Shown here: piece by piece, positions 17,541 through 27,559 of the stretch
How the letters are laid out: the number at the start of each line of letters is the position of its first letter
How positions within the stretch are numbered: the first letter of the stretch is position 1
Assembly (NCBI RefSeq): GCF_040958095.1
Contig: NC_091172.1
Location: 22,721,753-22,785,752, forward strand
DNA from: Procambarus clarkii
Taxonomy: Eukaryota > Arthropoda > Malacostraca > Decapoda > Cambaridae
Length of the DNA stretch: 64,000 nt
Direction: 5' to 3'
Program-made: the position numbers and the translations under genes
Notes under the pieces: model-generated
Told to the model about the DNA's origin: nothing
Seen by the model: only the letters and a program-made list of their open reading frames with translations
Databases searched by the model: none

Positions 17541-19435
17541 GTATACGGCGGTGTGGAAGAAACACCGCCGCCGGCAGATGGCTGATTCTTTTATTTTGTT
17601 TCGGAAACCAAGTGCGGTGGCCCGTAGGACCATCTGTACAGCTAAACGTGAGAGTTAGAAATCTTATGTTTCTACCATTACGTCCGATACTCCTCTGCCA
17701 CAGATCTGGAAGAAGATCCACAAGATTGCGGGCAAGTTCATTCCAGATGTCGCGCCGGTTCTCCACCTCCACGGTACTCTTGTGGCGGACCCAGTGACGG
17801 TGGCGATCGAACTGGGTTCCCACTTTTCTTCTGTTAGCTCTGGTTCTTATCTTCCTCAATCCTTCCTTCTTCGTAATCCTGGTCTTGAATACTATCCTTT
17901 AGATTCTCACACTCATCTCCGCCTTCCCTATAACGATCCTTTCTCTGTTTCTGAACTTCAGTCTGCCCTGGCCCTCTGCGGTTCTACGGCAGCGGGCTCG
18001 GATGACATTCATTATGAGATGATTCCCCTTCTCCCTCCTTGCACGTCTCAGTATTTACTGGGTCTGTATAACCAGGTCTGGGAGTCGTCGTCTGCCCCTG
18101 AGGACTGGCTTGATGCCGTTGTACTCCCTATTCGGAAACCAGGGTCTCTCGGTACGTCCCCTAAGGATTTCCGCCCTATTGCTCTCACGAGTTGTGTCTG
18201 CAAGCTCTTTGAACGTATGGTAAATGTCCGCCTGATGTGGTTCTTGGAACACCATCACCACCTCTCTCCTTCTCAATTTGGTTTACGCATGTGTCGCAGC
18301 ACGACTGATGTCCTGGTGAACTTGGAGGTCTATATTCTTACTGCTTTTGTTGCGAAGACCTTCATTGTTGCTGTCCTTTTTGACCGGGAAAAGGCTTATA
18401 CCATATTCTGTCCTAACTTCGTTCTTTTGGCCTTCGTGGTATCTCCCTCTCTTCCTTCAAAGCTTTCTCTCTCATCGTACCTTTCGAGTCAGGCTTGGTA
18501 CCACTCTCTCTGCCTCTTTTCGGCAGTATGAAGGTGTGCCCCAAGGTAGTGTTCTGAGTAGTACTCTTTTTCTGGTTGCCCTCAATGGTCTTTTTTCCTC
18601 CCTTCCTTCTGGCATCTTCTCTGCTCTTTATGTTGACGTTCTTACTCTTTGCTGTCGAGGTGATGATTCACCTCTCCTTCAACGGCGGCTTCAACTTGTG
18701 ATTGATGCCGTGTCATCTTGGGCCACCAATCATGGATTCAAGTTCTCTACTACTAAGACTTGTGCCATGACTTTTACTCAGAAGCGGGTCGTCCTTCGTC
18801 CCTCTTTGTCACTTTATGGTCGTCCCCTTGAATACAAAGATTCCGCGAAGCTTTTGGGGTTATTCTTTGACACTCGTTTGTCTTGGTCGCCCCATGTGTC
18901 TTACCTCCGTGTTGAATGCTTCAAGGCCCTTAACCTACTTAAGGTTTTGTCCCATACTTCTTGGGGAGCGGATAGGCGCACGCTCCTCTATTTACATTCC
19001 TCCCTCGTCCTGTCTAAACTCGATTATGGTTGCCCTGCATACTCTTCTGCTTCTCCTTCTACTCTTTGCTGTCTTGATCCTTTGCACCATACTGGGTTGC
19101 GCCTCAGCTCTGGTGCTTTTCGTTCAACTCCTGCCCTCAGCTTGTACGCTGACACTGGCTTCCTGTCTCTCCGGGACCGCCGTGATCGCTACAATCTTCG
19201 TTATCTTTCACGATCCTTCCAGCATCCTCACTCTCGCCTCTATCGTGCTTTGACTTTTACCCCTCCTGTAGTTCCTGTTCCTCTTCACTACCTTCCTCTT
19301 TCTGTCCGTTTGTCTCGCTTACAAGATTCTCTTTCGGTTCATATTACCAATGTTTCTCCTCGTATTGTTCCATCCCTTGCCCCCGTGGAGGGTCCCTCTT
19401 CCCAAATTTTGTACTTCTCTGACCCGCATCACTAA
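17541..19435 (+). pseudogene. LINE ORF2 (I/Jockey group) reverse transcriptase, inactivated
   Basis: Covers the endonuclease-RT linker ('WKKHRRRQMADSF', a Trp-to-stop near 17658, 'QIWKKIHKIAGKF') and the RT. Motifs seen are 'KPGSLGTSPKDFRPIALTSC', 'MVNVRLMWFLEHHHHLSPSQ', and motif A 'LFDREKAY' where the expected TTWR-like continuation is deleted, causing a frameshift near 18400. Then come 'YEGVPQGSVLSSTLFLVAL' and the catalytic box at 18629-18640, which reads YVDV instead of YVDD. Thumb blocks 'AKLLGLFFDTRLSWSPHV' and 'LDYGCPAYSSASPS' follow. Loss of the second catalytic Asp, a deletion, a stop and a later frameshift make it dead. Confidence 0.85.
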
Positions 19436-20330
19436 AGCTTTTACCCCTCCTACGGTTCTGAAACGCCTCTTCCTTGAGCACTTTTCTTCTCACTCCCACT
19501 CCGTTCCCATCTTCACCGATGGGTCTAAGTCTGCTGACGGTGTGGGCTACTCTGTTGTTTTTCCTGACCACACTTATATGTGTCGCCTTCCTCCGGAAGC
19601 TAGCATCTTCACAGCAGAACTTTATGCTATTCTCTATGCTCTTCGTCTCCTGCTTTCCCGGTGTCAATCCTCCTTTGTGGTGGTAGTTGACTCTCGTAGT
19701 GCCCTCATGGCTTTAGGGTCCTTTAATCCGGTCCATCCAGTGGTCATCGAGATTCAACATTGGTTGTTTCTTATCTCCAGTAAATTTCAGTCGGTTGAGT
19801 TTTGCTGGGTTCCCAGCCATGTTGGTGTCTCTTTACATGAGCGTCCGGATGCTGCCGCTAAGGAAGCTATCCACACTTGTCCCATCTCCCATAAAGGTAT
19901 TCCTTATTCCGACTTTTACCCAGTTATTCATGCCTCCATCCTTGCTCGCTGGCAGAGTTGTTGGTCTTCTGTTATTGGTAACAAACTGCGTACTCTTAAG
20001 AGTCGTGTGTGCCAGTGGCCTTCCTCCTACCACTGTAACCGGAGGTGGGAAACGGCTTTGGCTAGGTTACGTATTGGCCATACCCATTTAACTCATGGTC
20101 ACTTAATGGAGCGCCACCTTGCTCCTTATTGTCCAAATTGCATTGTCCCTCTTACGGTCGTACATATCCTTGTTGAATGTCCTGACTTCCAGGACGAGCG
20201 TGTGTCTTGTTTTTTGACCATCTCCCGCGGTCGCTTGTCCCTCGATAGAATTCTTGGCGACTCGGATACTTTTGATATCATTTGCCTTATGCGTTTCTGT
20301 TCTCGTATTGGCATCCTTGGTGATATTTAG
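19400..20330 (+). pseudogene. RNase H and C-terminal Cys/His region of the same LINE
   Basis: Continues the upstream RT in another frame (frameshift around 19400). The RNase H catalytic set is present: Asp in 'VPIFTDGSKSADGVGYS', Glu in 'FTAELYAILYALRLL', Asp in 'VVVDSRSALMAL' and Asp in 'RPDAAAKEA' after 'CWVPSHVGVS'. The end carries 'YCPNCIVPLTVVHILVECP', the Cys/His motif common at the C-terminus of RNase H-bearing LINEs. This half is open for about 310 codons, so it decayed less than the RT half. Confidence 0.85.
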
Positions 20331-21238
20331 CGCCCTCTAATTATCCCGCACATTTGATGGTGCTACATAGCCTTCCCAGTTTGGTGCCTTCTTTTGATAA
20401 TTACTTACTTCAATTACTTATTTAATTGCACATTTGGTTCTTTGGCTCATTCCTCGGAACAATGTTGGTGGTTGTTGTTTGCAGTAAGTTCTGTGTACTG
20501 CTGGCCGAGGTTGACTGATTTAGGCTAGAAATTTGTACATAGCAGGGCACTTGCTGCCATAATTTATATATATATATTGCACTGGTTATTATGTTACTAT
20601 GTACTAATTCTAGTTCATCCAGGTCAAACAAGACCAAAACCTGCGGGGTAATCCTAGCAGGCATTTATTTGTTTTATTTTTGAATATTGATTTTTGTTAT
20701 ATTGTATTTACTTTATATTTTATTTAATTGTTTAATTTTAGTTTATTGAACTTTCTTTAATATTGAATTATTACTTCAAAGTGGACTATATTTTGAGATT
20801 TATCCTGCTAGGGGTTTACCTGTACACATAGTTGGGTGGTTTAAATTTATGTTACATAGTGTGTACCACATATGGTGGATATTAATAGTCTGCAATAATG
20901 TTCTACAGATGTTATTGTTTAAAGGGTTAGTATAATGCTACAAGGTGTTAATATAAGATAATGGTTAGCCTCAGCTTTATGTTGTTATGGCCTGGTTAGG
21001 CCGTGTGAGAGCTGCTCCTTCAACACCCGAGGTTGGTTTGTCCCAAGTGGTCCAGGTCCTCTACCACGCAGTGGCGGCGGGCACTGTTAATGGCGGCTGT
21101 TGGGGCAGTTAAAGCATGTAACACGTCTCTTCAGGTCATGTGGCTGCAACAGCTCACAGGGATGTCTCATGAATCACAAGATTACCTGCCAACAAATGGG
21201 ACTGTAACAATTGTGCTAAACATGTAAAGGACAGGAGT
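20331..21238. other. LINE 3' UTR and unassigned DNA
   Basis: The first 300 bases are probably the 3' UTR of the LINE upstream, but no poly(A) or tandem end was found. The remainder (20660-21238) is AT-rich and then mixed sequence without gene signal. Confidence 0.35.
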
Positions 21239-21325
21239 TTTTTTTTTTTTTTTGCAGGGATATTCCTGCGCGGGCCCTAAGCCTCTGGCTGGCCCACTAA
21301 GTGTTGCTTGTTTCTGTTTCTGTAA
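21239..21325 (-). mobile_element. Poly(T) plus tail family T, inverse
   Basis: T15 at about 21239-21253, then GCAGGGATATTCCTGCG and GCCTCTGGCTGGCCCACTAA: the reverse complement of the tail at 9541-9627. It is the 3' end of a minus-strand retroelement. Confidence 0.7.
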
Positions 21326-21990
21326 GCATGTACTATATCATTACACTTCTCGCCATCACTTTCCACAGGAATGTATTGGGATGACACAACAGCAGAGTCG
21401 AGCAGCTTTTGCTGGTCTTGTTCATCCTGGGAGATGGAATCTTGGGCGGATAATGTACTGATACATACATTCATTTTGTTGAGAGCTTCCTCTTGTTTTT
21501 TATGGCTTCATCAGTTTTCAGACGCATGTTTTCCTCACGGAGATCGTTTAAGTCATGCTGGAGTTGAGCTTGGCTACCCCTATAGTTTCTAATATCCTCG
21601 CAAAGAACAGGTTATTTTTTGTTGTTGACGAGGAAGATTCGCTTGATTCTCAGTTTGAAGGCTCTGGATGATCGTAATTTGAGTCTCAAGGTCTAGGCAC
21701 AACTTTTTGAACCACTGATTCTCGGCCCAGTTAGGGAAATCCAGTGAGGGACCAGAAGCACGCTCGAATTTCGTGAAGTGGGATGTAAGCGTGGAATTAG
21801 GAGAGGATTGAGAGGACACAGCTCCCTGGCTCAGTGATGGGGTAGAGGGAGAGCAGCACCGCCGCCGCGGACCCCAGATCTTCCAGAGGAAGAAACACGA
21901 TGGCTGTCAGTGTTGATCGGGATGGATGCCTTGTTAGGGGGCTTTGTTTCTCTTATTTCCCTGTGCAATCTTGTTTTTGGGAGACATGAT
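21326..21990 (-). pseudogene. Possible retroelement ORF1-like segment
   Basis: Minus-strand frames give 'QHDLNDLREENMRLKTDE' and 'FKKLCLDLETQITIIQSLQ', charged heptad-like sequence that could be a coiled coil as found in LINE ORF1 proteins. It sits 5' (on its strand) of the shared tail. Stops interrupt it. No database-level assignment is possible from the sequence alone. Confidence 0.35.
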
Positions 21991-22255
21991 TGGTTGAGAA
22001 TGGACTGGGGTATATGTTGTGGCTGAGACTTGCGTCAGGCAGCGCGAAGGCGGACAGGGGCGGACAGCAGGCACTGGTACTCACAGCCGGAGAGGATTGT
22101 TTTGAATTTTGTTTGAGAAGGAACGAGTTGATTTGGGTTGGTTACTTTGGATGTGTTATGACATGCTTGGACTCCATGTACTTAGCTGCCTGTAGGTGGG
22201 GTTCTACATCATCTGGGGGTAGTTTGAGGGCTGAAATAAACAATAAATAAACAAA

Positions 22256-22277
22256 ACAAAAAAAAAAAAAAAAAAAA
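22256..22277 (+). repeat. Poly(A) tract
   Basis: A-rich stretch with about 20 consecutive A; possibly the 3' end of an unidentified plus-strand insertion. Confidence 0.7.
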
Positions 22278-22321
22278 GAAATACAGCTTAGAGTGAGGAG
22301 CGCAGCGAGCACTCAACAGTG

Positions 22322-23078
22322 TCAGACGGAACCAGCGAACGAATTGTTCAATGTGGGGTTTATTATTCTACACATATTTCTAATGTCTCTCAGGTGTTCA
22401 CATTCACGTAGATAGTGGTCAAGGCGGTGTCCATCACTCTCACCACAGATTCTGCAACTTCGCTGATCAACTGTTGTTTTCATTCCGAATCTCCATGGAT
22501 ATTTGTATCCAAGACGGATTCTCGCTATTACTGATTCTCTCCCGCGTCCTCCTCCTCTTCGTCCATAATGATTGGGATTGCCAGCTGCAACCATGTTGTA
22601 CCATCGTACAGATTCACTGGTTTGTGCTTCTATCCTCCTTTCCTCAGTTACCTTGTCACGGTGATGTTGCCTGACAATACCTCTAATTTGTAGTAGAGTC
22701 TTGGGTATGAAGTATTCAATATGGTCTCCTTCAGCGCCTTTAGCCAGCAAACAGGCTCAGTCATTTCCACATATTCCAACATGGGAGGGGATCCACAGAA
22801 ACTTGATGACTCTTCCCTGATTGGTAAGTACTCTCATAGCTCTCTTAATTTAAGCGACTATTGCAAGATTTTCTGCCCGATTTTTACTTAGGCTTTGCAG
22901 TGCCGCTTTTGAATCAGTGCAAATCACTGCACCATTAGTGTTCCGTTCAAGAAACCTTAACGCCATAACAATGGCAGTTAGCTCTGCTTGCGTTGAAGAG
23001 GCATAGTTCTCAATACGTGTTTTTTCTTCATTTCTGCGTTGGAAAGTATTATCCTTAATTACCGTGTATGCGGCACCC
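22322..23078 (-). pseudogene. I-type LINE RNase H and Cys/His tail
   Basis: The minus strand reads RNase H blocks 'SSTQAELTAIVMALRFLE', 'AVICTDSKAALQSLSKN' and 'FLWIPSHVGICGND' then a stop, followed by an open 142-residue C-terminal part with 'RESVIARIRLGYKYPWRFG' and the zinc-like motif 'SCRICGESDGHRLDHYLREC'. It is similar to the elements at 7640-9540, 28814-29116, 38822-39316, 48066-48450 and 59240-59690. Confidence 0.75.
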
Positions 23079-23410
23079 TATGAGAGATCATTTACATATA
23101 TCAGGAACAGTATAGGTCCAAGAACTGATCTCTGAGGGACTCCATTGGTGACGCCTCGGCACTCCGAGACTTCACCCCTCACAGTGACTCACTGTCTTCT
23201 ATTCCTTAGGTACTCCCATATCCAGTGGAGTACCTTCCCTTTCACTTCTACCTGCATCTTCAGTTTATGCACTAGTCTCTTACGTGGTACTGTGTCAAAG
23301 GCTTTCGGCAATCCAAAATTATGCAATGTGCCCGCCCCTCTCTTTTTTTTGCCTGTTTATTTGTTGTCTGGTCGTAGAATTCAATTAATCCCGTGAGGCA
23401 TGATCTGCCA
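23079..23410 (-). pseudogene. CR1-like RT fragment
   Basis: The minus strand has 'HEFRNGRSCLTGLIEFYDQ', a degraded motif A, 'HWIWEYLRNRRQ', 'VTVRGEVSECRGVTNGVPQ' and 'SVLGPILFLIYVNDL', which are RT motifs A and B of CR1-type elements. The expected YADD box is missing because homology switches to the RNase H-bearing element at about 23078, so two element types are joined here. Confidence 0.65.
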
Positions 23411-23473
23411 TTCCTGAACTCGTGTGGGGGTGTTGTGGTGAGGTGGTGTGTGGTTGTGTTGTGGAGTGGTGGT
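23411..23473. repeat. GTG-rich repeat, left part
   Basis: G/T-only units (GGTGGTGTGTGGTTGTG); they continue after the CR1 fragment at 23606. Confidence 0.8.
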
Positions 23474-23605
23474 GTATACTCACCTATTTGTGCTTGCCGG
23501 GGTTGAGCTCTGGCTCTTTGGTCCCGCCTCTCAACTATCAATCAACTGGTATACAGGTTCCTGAGCCTATTGGGCTCTATCATATCTACACTTGAAACCG
23601 TAGAC
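23474..23605 (-). mobile_element. CR1-like LINE 3' end inside GTG repeat
   Basis: Inverse 3' tail ACTCACCTATTTGTGCTTG, TTGAGCTCTGGCTCTTTGG and the coding end (CTATCATATCTACACTTG). It is flanked on both sides by the same GTG-type repeat. Confidence 0.8.
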
Positions 23606-23752
23606 CAACTACAGTGGTGTTGTTGTGGTACTGTGATGTGTGGTGGTGGTGTGGTGTGTGGTGGTGGTGTGTGGTGGTGGTGTGGTGTGTGGTGGTGGTG
23701 TGGTGTGTGGGTTGGGAGGTGTGGTGGTGTGTGGTTGTGGTGGTGTCTGGCT
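23606..23752. repeat. GTG-rich repeat, right part
   Basis: GTGGTGTGTGGTGG-like units. Confidence 0.85.
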
Positions 23753-23966
23753 GCGCATCAGTGCCACCTTTGACTGTGATGCAAGGTAAGCTAACTATGA
23801 GGTGAAGACACTTGGGCGGTATGTCAATACGCTACTCAAATAGTACGGCCGGCGGCTGGAAAATCTGGGGCCCAAGAGCTACAGGCACAAGTTGAGCCAC
23901 ACAAACAGGCGAGAACACGCGCCACTGACACTCCTCAGAGATCAATACTGTAAGCTTTGAAGGTGT

Positions 23967-24612
23967 AGTGTCGTACACTCATGTGCGTGCAAGCATGTAC
24001 ACATGTTTACATGTACGTGCGTGCAAGCATGTACACATGCTTACATGTACGTGCGTGCAAGCATGTACACATGTTTACATGTACGTGCGTGCAAGCATGT
24101 ATACACATGCTTACATGTACGTGCGTGCAAGCATGTACACATGCTTACATGTACGTGCGTGCAAGCATGTACACATGCTTACATGTACGTGCGTGCAAGC
24201 ATGTACACATGCTTACATGTACGTGCGTGCAAGCATGTACACATGCTTACATGTACGTGCGTGCAAGCATGTACACATGCTTACATGTACGTGCGTGCAA
24301 GCATGTACACATGCTTACATGTACGTGCGTGCAAGCATGTACACATGCTTACATGTACGTGCGTGCAAGCATGTACACATGCTTACATGTACGTGCGTGC
24401 AAGCATGTACACATGCTTACATGTACGTGCGTACAAGCATGTACACATGCTTACATGTACGTGCGTGCAAGCATGTACACATGCTTACATGTACGTGTGT
24501 GCAAGCATGTACACATGCTTACATGTACGTGCGTGCAAGCATGTAAACATGCTTACATGTACGTGCGTGCAAGCATGTACACATGCTTACATGTACGTGT
24601 GTGCAAGCATGT
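23967..24612. repeat. 34-bp alternating purine-pyrimidine minisatellite, about 19 copies
   Basis: The unit contains CTTACATGTACGTGCGTGCA and AGCATGTACACATG. Nearly the whole unit alternates purine and pyrimidine, with only an AA and a TT break per unit. No stop codon occurs in any plus frame, giving artefactual 190-230 residue frames. Confidence 0.95.
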
Positions 24613-24689
24613 TCACAACAGCATATACATTTTGCTGTCCAGGCATGAGGGCGCTGATGGATTATAAGAGAGTATAGTGTATAAGTACT

Positions 24690-24835
24690 GTGAGTGGTCT
24701 TTGGTGCAGCCGGGTTCGTTCTCTACTCACAATCGGGAGTCCCGGGTTCTAATCCTGAACGAGACAGATATAGTTGATCGTGTTTCTTATCACCTAATGC
24801 AACTGTTCACAGTAGCAGTAAAACAATTCTACCTT
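24690..24835 (+). mobile_element. SINE fragment, family 3-like
   Basis: TCTCTACTCACAATCGGG and B-box-like GGGTTCTAATCC, then GTTTCTTATCACCTAATGC and CAGTAGCAGTAAA, which is a diverged family 3 head and body. Confidence 0.5.
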
Positions 24836-24936
24836 GGAGGGACTCCATGACTCCATGATAAAATATCATGCCCAAGATTACCATCAGAGTCCCGAGGGGG
24901 GATGGGGAATTAGCCTCGGCAATCATCTTCTTTTGT

Positions 24937-25030
24937 CCGGTCGTGTTGGTCGAGTGGTTAAGGTGTCCTGTACGCCAGATGCAGACTGCACCTGGCAGTA
25001 TGGGTTCTAGTCACTTCTGGGGTGTGAGTT
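24937..25030 (+). mobile_element. tRNA-derived SINE head, family 5
   Basis: A box TTGGTCGAGTGGTTAAGG and a degenerate B box GGGTTCTAGTCAC; it resembles a tRNA-Leu-type head. It is followed by (TA)n. Confidence 0.5.
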
Positions 25031-25035
25031 TTCAG

Positions 25036-25038
<3 letters not shown>

Positions 25039-25072
<34 letters not shown>

Positions 25073-25086
25073 ATATATATATATAT
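25039..25086. repeat. (TA)n, left flank of fold-back element
   Basis: TA run interrupted once by GT. Confidence 0.9.
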
Positions 25087-25408
25087 GTCGTACCTAGTAG
25101 CCAGAACGCACTTCTGAGCCTACTATGCAAGGCCCGATTTGCCTAATAAGCCAAGTTTTCATGAATTAATATATTTTCTCAAATTTTTTTTCTCAAATAG
25201 GTAGGGTTGGTTAGGTTCGGTCATATATCTACGTTAATTTTAACTCCAATAAAAAAAAATTGACCTCATACATAATGAAATGGGTAGCTTTATCATTTCA
25301 TAAGAAAAAAATTAGAAAAAATATATTAATTCAGGAAAACTTGGCTTATTAGGCAAATCGGGCCTTGCATAGTAGGCCAAAAAGTGAGTTCTGGCTACTA
25401 GGTACGAC
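25087..25408. mobile_element. Fold-back/TIR element of 322 bp in (TA)n
   Basis: Terminal inverted repeats of about 110 bp begin GTCGTACCTAGTAGCCAGAA and end with the reverse complement. The arms share CAAGGCCCGATTTGCC and TAATAAGCCAAGTTTTC. The centre contains GTAGGGTTGGTTAGG. Both ends abut (TA)n, consistent with insertion into a TA microsatellite. No ORF, so it is non-autonomous. Confidence 0.85.
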
Positions 25409-25435
25409 ATATATATATCTATATATATATATATA

Positions 25436-25521
<86 letters not shown>
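25409..25521. repeat. (TA)n then (GA)n
   Basis: TA tract to about 25485, then GA dinucleotides to 25521. Confidence 0.93.
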
Positions 25522-25525
<4 letters not shown>

Positions 25526-25544
25526 ACAGAAAGTTTTAGATTTA

Positions 25545-25702
25545 TGATTCTGGCACGAATCTTCTCGATATTCCTTATGTTTTTCTTCACTGAAGTAGGA
25601 AGTAGAAAAATTAACTCTCCAAAGTTCATTTTTACTTTTTATTTGGGTCTGACGCCTTGTGATGCGTTTTGTAAGGTCTCTCCTCACATTCTCAAAGATA
25701 AA
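25545..25702 (-). mobile_element. PLE pseudo-LTR fragment
   Basis: Shares CGAATCTTCTCGATATTCC, the TTCTTCACTG and AACTCTCCAAAGTTCATTTT blocks with PLE-1. No coding part is attached. It ends where a CR1-like 3' tail begins. Confidence 0.65.
25646..25699 (-). ncRNA. Hammerhead-like motif, copy E
   Basis: Minus strand: ATCT, core TTGAGAAT, stem II GTGAGG/CCTTAC, AAAA in place of GAAA, stem III ACGC/GCGT, C, AGACC. Loss of the G12 equivalent predicts an inactive ribozyme. Confidence 0.42.
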
Positions 25703-26395
25703 TTCTTCTGTACTCACCTAGTTGTGTTTGCGGGGGTTGAGCTCTGGCTCTTTGGTCCCACCTCTCAACCGTCAATCAACAGGTGTACAGATTCCTGAGC
25801 CTATTGGGCTCTATCATATCTACACTTGAAACTGTGTATGGAGTCAGCCTCCACCACATTACTTCCTAATGCATTCCATTTGTCAACTACTCTGACACTA
25901 AAAAAGTTCTTTCTAATATCTCTGTGGCTCATTTGAGCACTCAGTTTCCACCTGTGTCCCCTTGTGCGTGTGCCCCTTGTGTTAAATAGCCTGTCTTTAT
26001 CTACCCTATCAATTCCCTTCAGAGTCTTGAATGTGGTGATCATGTCTCCCCTAACTCTTCTGTCTTCCAGCGAAGTGAGGTTTAATTCCCGTAGTCTCTC
26101 CTCGTAGCTCATACCTCTCAGCTCGGGTACTAGTTTGGTGGCAAACCTTTGAACCTTTTCCAGTTTAGTCTTATCCTTGACTAGATACGGACTCCATGCT
26201 GGGGCTGCATACTCCAGGATTGGCCTGACATATGTGGTATACAAAGTTCTGAATGATTCTTTGCACAAGTTTCTGAATGCCGTTCGTATGTTGACCAGCC
26301 TGGCATATGCCGCTGATGTTATCCGCTTGATATGTGCTGCAGGAGACAGGTCTGGCGTGATATCAACCCCCAAGTCTTTTTCCTTCTCTGACTCC
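25703..26395 (-). pseudogene. CR1-like LINE ORF2 C-terminus, longest open copy
   Basis: A 190-residue open frame with the region after the RT catalytic site: 'MGVDITPDLSPAAHIKRI', 'YTTYVRPILEYAAPAWSPY', 'KLEKVQRFATKLVPELRG', 'SYEERLRELNLTSLEDRRV', 'TRGTRTRGHRWKL' and 'NFFSVRVVDKWNALGSNVV'. These match the conserved C-terminal blocks of CR1-type LINEs. It ends naturally after 'SFKCRYDRAQ', followed by a 3' UTR whose tail reads, on its strand, CAAACACAACTAGGTGAGTA. RT catalytic motifs are absent through 5' truncation. Confidence 0.85.
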
Positions 26396-26481
26396 TGACT
26401 CTGTGCTTAGCACCTGATGATATCCTGAAATTACATGGGGAATATTAATAAGGCATTAAATGTATCAACATAGATACACAC

Positions 26482-26640
26482 AGAAATCACAATAATGTGA
26501 TATATCAAATAAACAAATCCATAAGGGCCGTGATGAGGGTTCGAACCTACGCACGGGATGTTCCTAGATACGTCTTAGTCAACTGGGAACATCCCGTGCA
26601 TAGGTTCGTACCCTCATAACGGCCCTTGTGGCTTTGTTTA
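26482..26640. mobile_element. SINE family 4 fold-back pair
   Basis: Minus-strand SINE (ACAGAAATCACAATAATGTG, B box GGGTTCGAACC) followed by its inverse. Arms 26523-26564 and 26586-26627 match with three mismatches over 42 bp around a 21-nt centre. Ordinary single copies lie at 52262-52425 and 63573-63770. Confidence 0.75.
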
Positions 26641-26795
26641 TCAACACAGAGTGTGACAGTTTGACAGCTTATATTCTTCTGGCTGCTTCCGTTCCTGTTG
26701 CAGGCTCATTTGGTCCAGCTTCTGGGTTAGCCCGGGGTCTTGAAGTGGCTAGAGTGTGACTGTGTATTAGCTGGTTATTGATTGCTGGTCTAAAT
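26641..26795 (-). mobile_element. PLE 3' coding-end fragment
   Basis: Inverse of the PLE C-terminal coding end: GGTCTTGAAGTGG, TATTAGCTGGTTATTGATTG, as in 3140-3200 and 5490-5550. Confidence 0.6.
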
Positions 26796-26875
26796 AAATA
26801 AATAAAATAAATATGTTTATTCAGGTCAGGTACATACATACAAGTGATGTTACATCACTTGTATCTACATTTTGA
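26796..26875 (-). repeat. AT-rich A/T tetranucleotide and SINE-like scrap
   Basis: AAATAAATAAAATAAATATG then TTATTCAGGTCAGGTACATA, similar to the start of the family 2 SINE tail. Confidence 0.4.
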
Positions 26876-26879
26876 TGTC

Positions 26880-27030
26880 TTGATGTCTTCATTTCTTGAC
26901 ATGCAGTGCTTCACTGATGTCTAATCTTCTACTATCATTGTACGAGTACATTGACATCGGTGAAGTGCTGCATATCAAGAAATCTAGACTAGCAATCAAT
27001 AACCAGCTAATACACTCACTCATAATAAGC
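26880..27030. mobile_element. Inverted PLE coding-end fragments
   Basis: Arms 26892-26921 and 26953-26982 are reverse complements with four mismatches in 30. Each is PLE coding DNA around 'DISEALHIKKS'. The plus half continues to 27030 with CAATCAATAACCAGCTAATA. A second head-to-head PLE. Confidence 0.7.
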
Positions 27031-27049
27031 TAATGCTAATACACTAATA

Positions 27050-27355
27050 GGGGCCTCGTAGCCTGGTGGATAGCGCGCAGGACTCGTAATTCTGTGGCGC
27101 GGGTTCGATTCCCGCACGAGGCAGAAACAAATGGGCAAAGTTTCTTTCACCCTAAGTGCCCCTGTTACCTAGCAGTAAATAGGTACCTGGGAGTTAGTCA
27201 GCTGTCACGGGCTGCTTCCTGGTGTGTGTGTGTGTGTGTGTGGTGTGGGGAGGAAAAAAAAAAAAAAAAAAAGTAGTTAGTAAACAGTTGATTGACAGTT
27301 GAGAGGCGGGCCGAAAGAGCAAAGCTCAACCCCCGTAAAAACACAACTAGTAAAC
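27050..27355 (+). mobile_element. tRNA-derived SINE, family 3, full length
   Basis: Head GGCCTCGTAGCCTGGTGGAT with B box GGGTTCGATTCCC, body AAAGTTTCTTTCACCCTAAG and TAGGTACCTGGGAGTTAGTC, (GT)n at 27223-27241, A18 near 27255-27272, then the CR1-type tail (CAGTTGATTGACAGTTGAG, AAGCTCAACCCCCGTAAA, ACACAACTAG). It is inserted in PLE sequence. Confidence 0.8.
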
Positions 27356-27480
27356 ACACTGTTACACTCTACCCACTTCAAGACCCCGGGCCAATGCAGA
27401 AGCTGGACCTAAGCTGCAGGTACCTGAAGCTGGACATCAGGTACCTGTATCAGGCATCTTTATGCTAATGATGCCAGCAC
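27356..27480 (+). mobile_element. PLE 3' end fragment
   Basis: CTCTACCCACTTCAAGACCC, the end of the PLE frame as in 30490-30520, resumed after the SINE. Confidence 0.55.
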
Positions 27481-27559
27481 AGAAGACACTGTTCAACATT
27501 ATAGGCCTATTACATTCGATTAATCTTTGTATGTGCTTCGTCCCCTATTAACCCATATT

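Noticed and set aside
17500..17859. Minus-strand 119-residue frame
   Set aside because: A shadow of the plus-strand LINE RT.
23968..24677. Three overlapping Cys/His/Val-rich frames
   Set aside because: 34-bp satellite with no stop in any frame; the 34-residue protein period follows from 3 x 34 bp.
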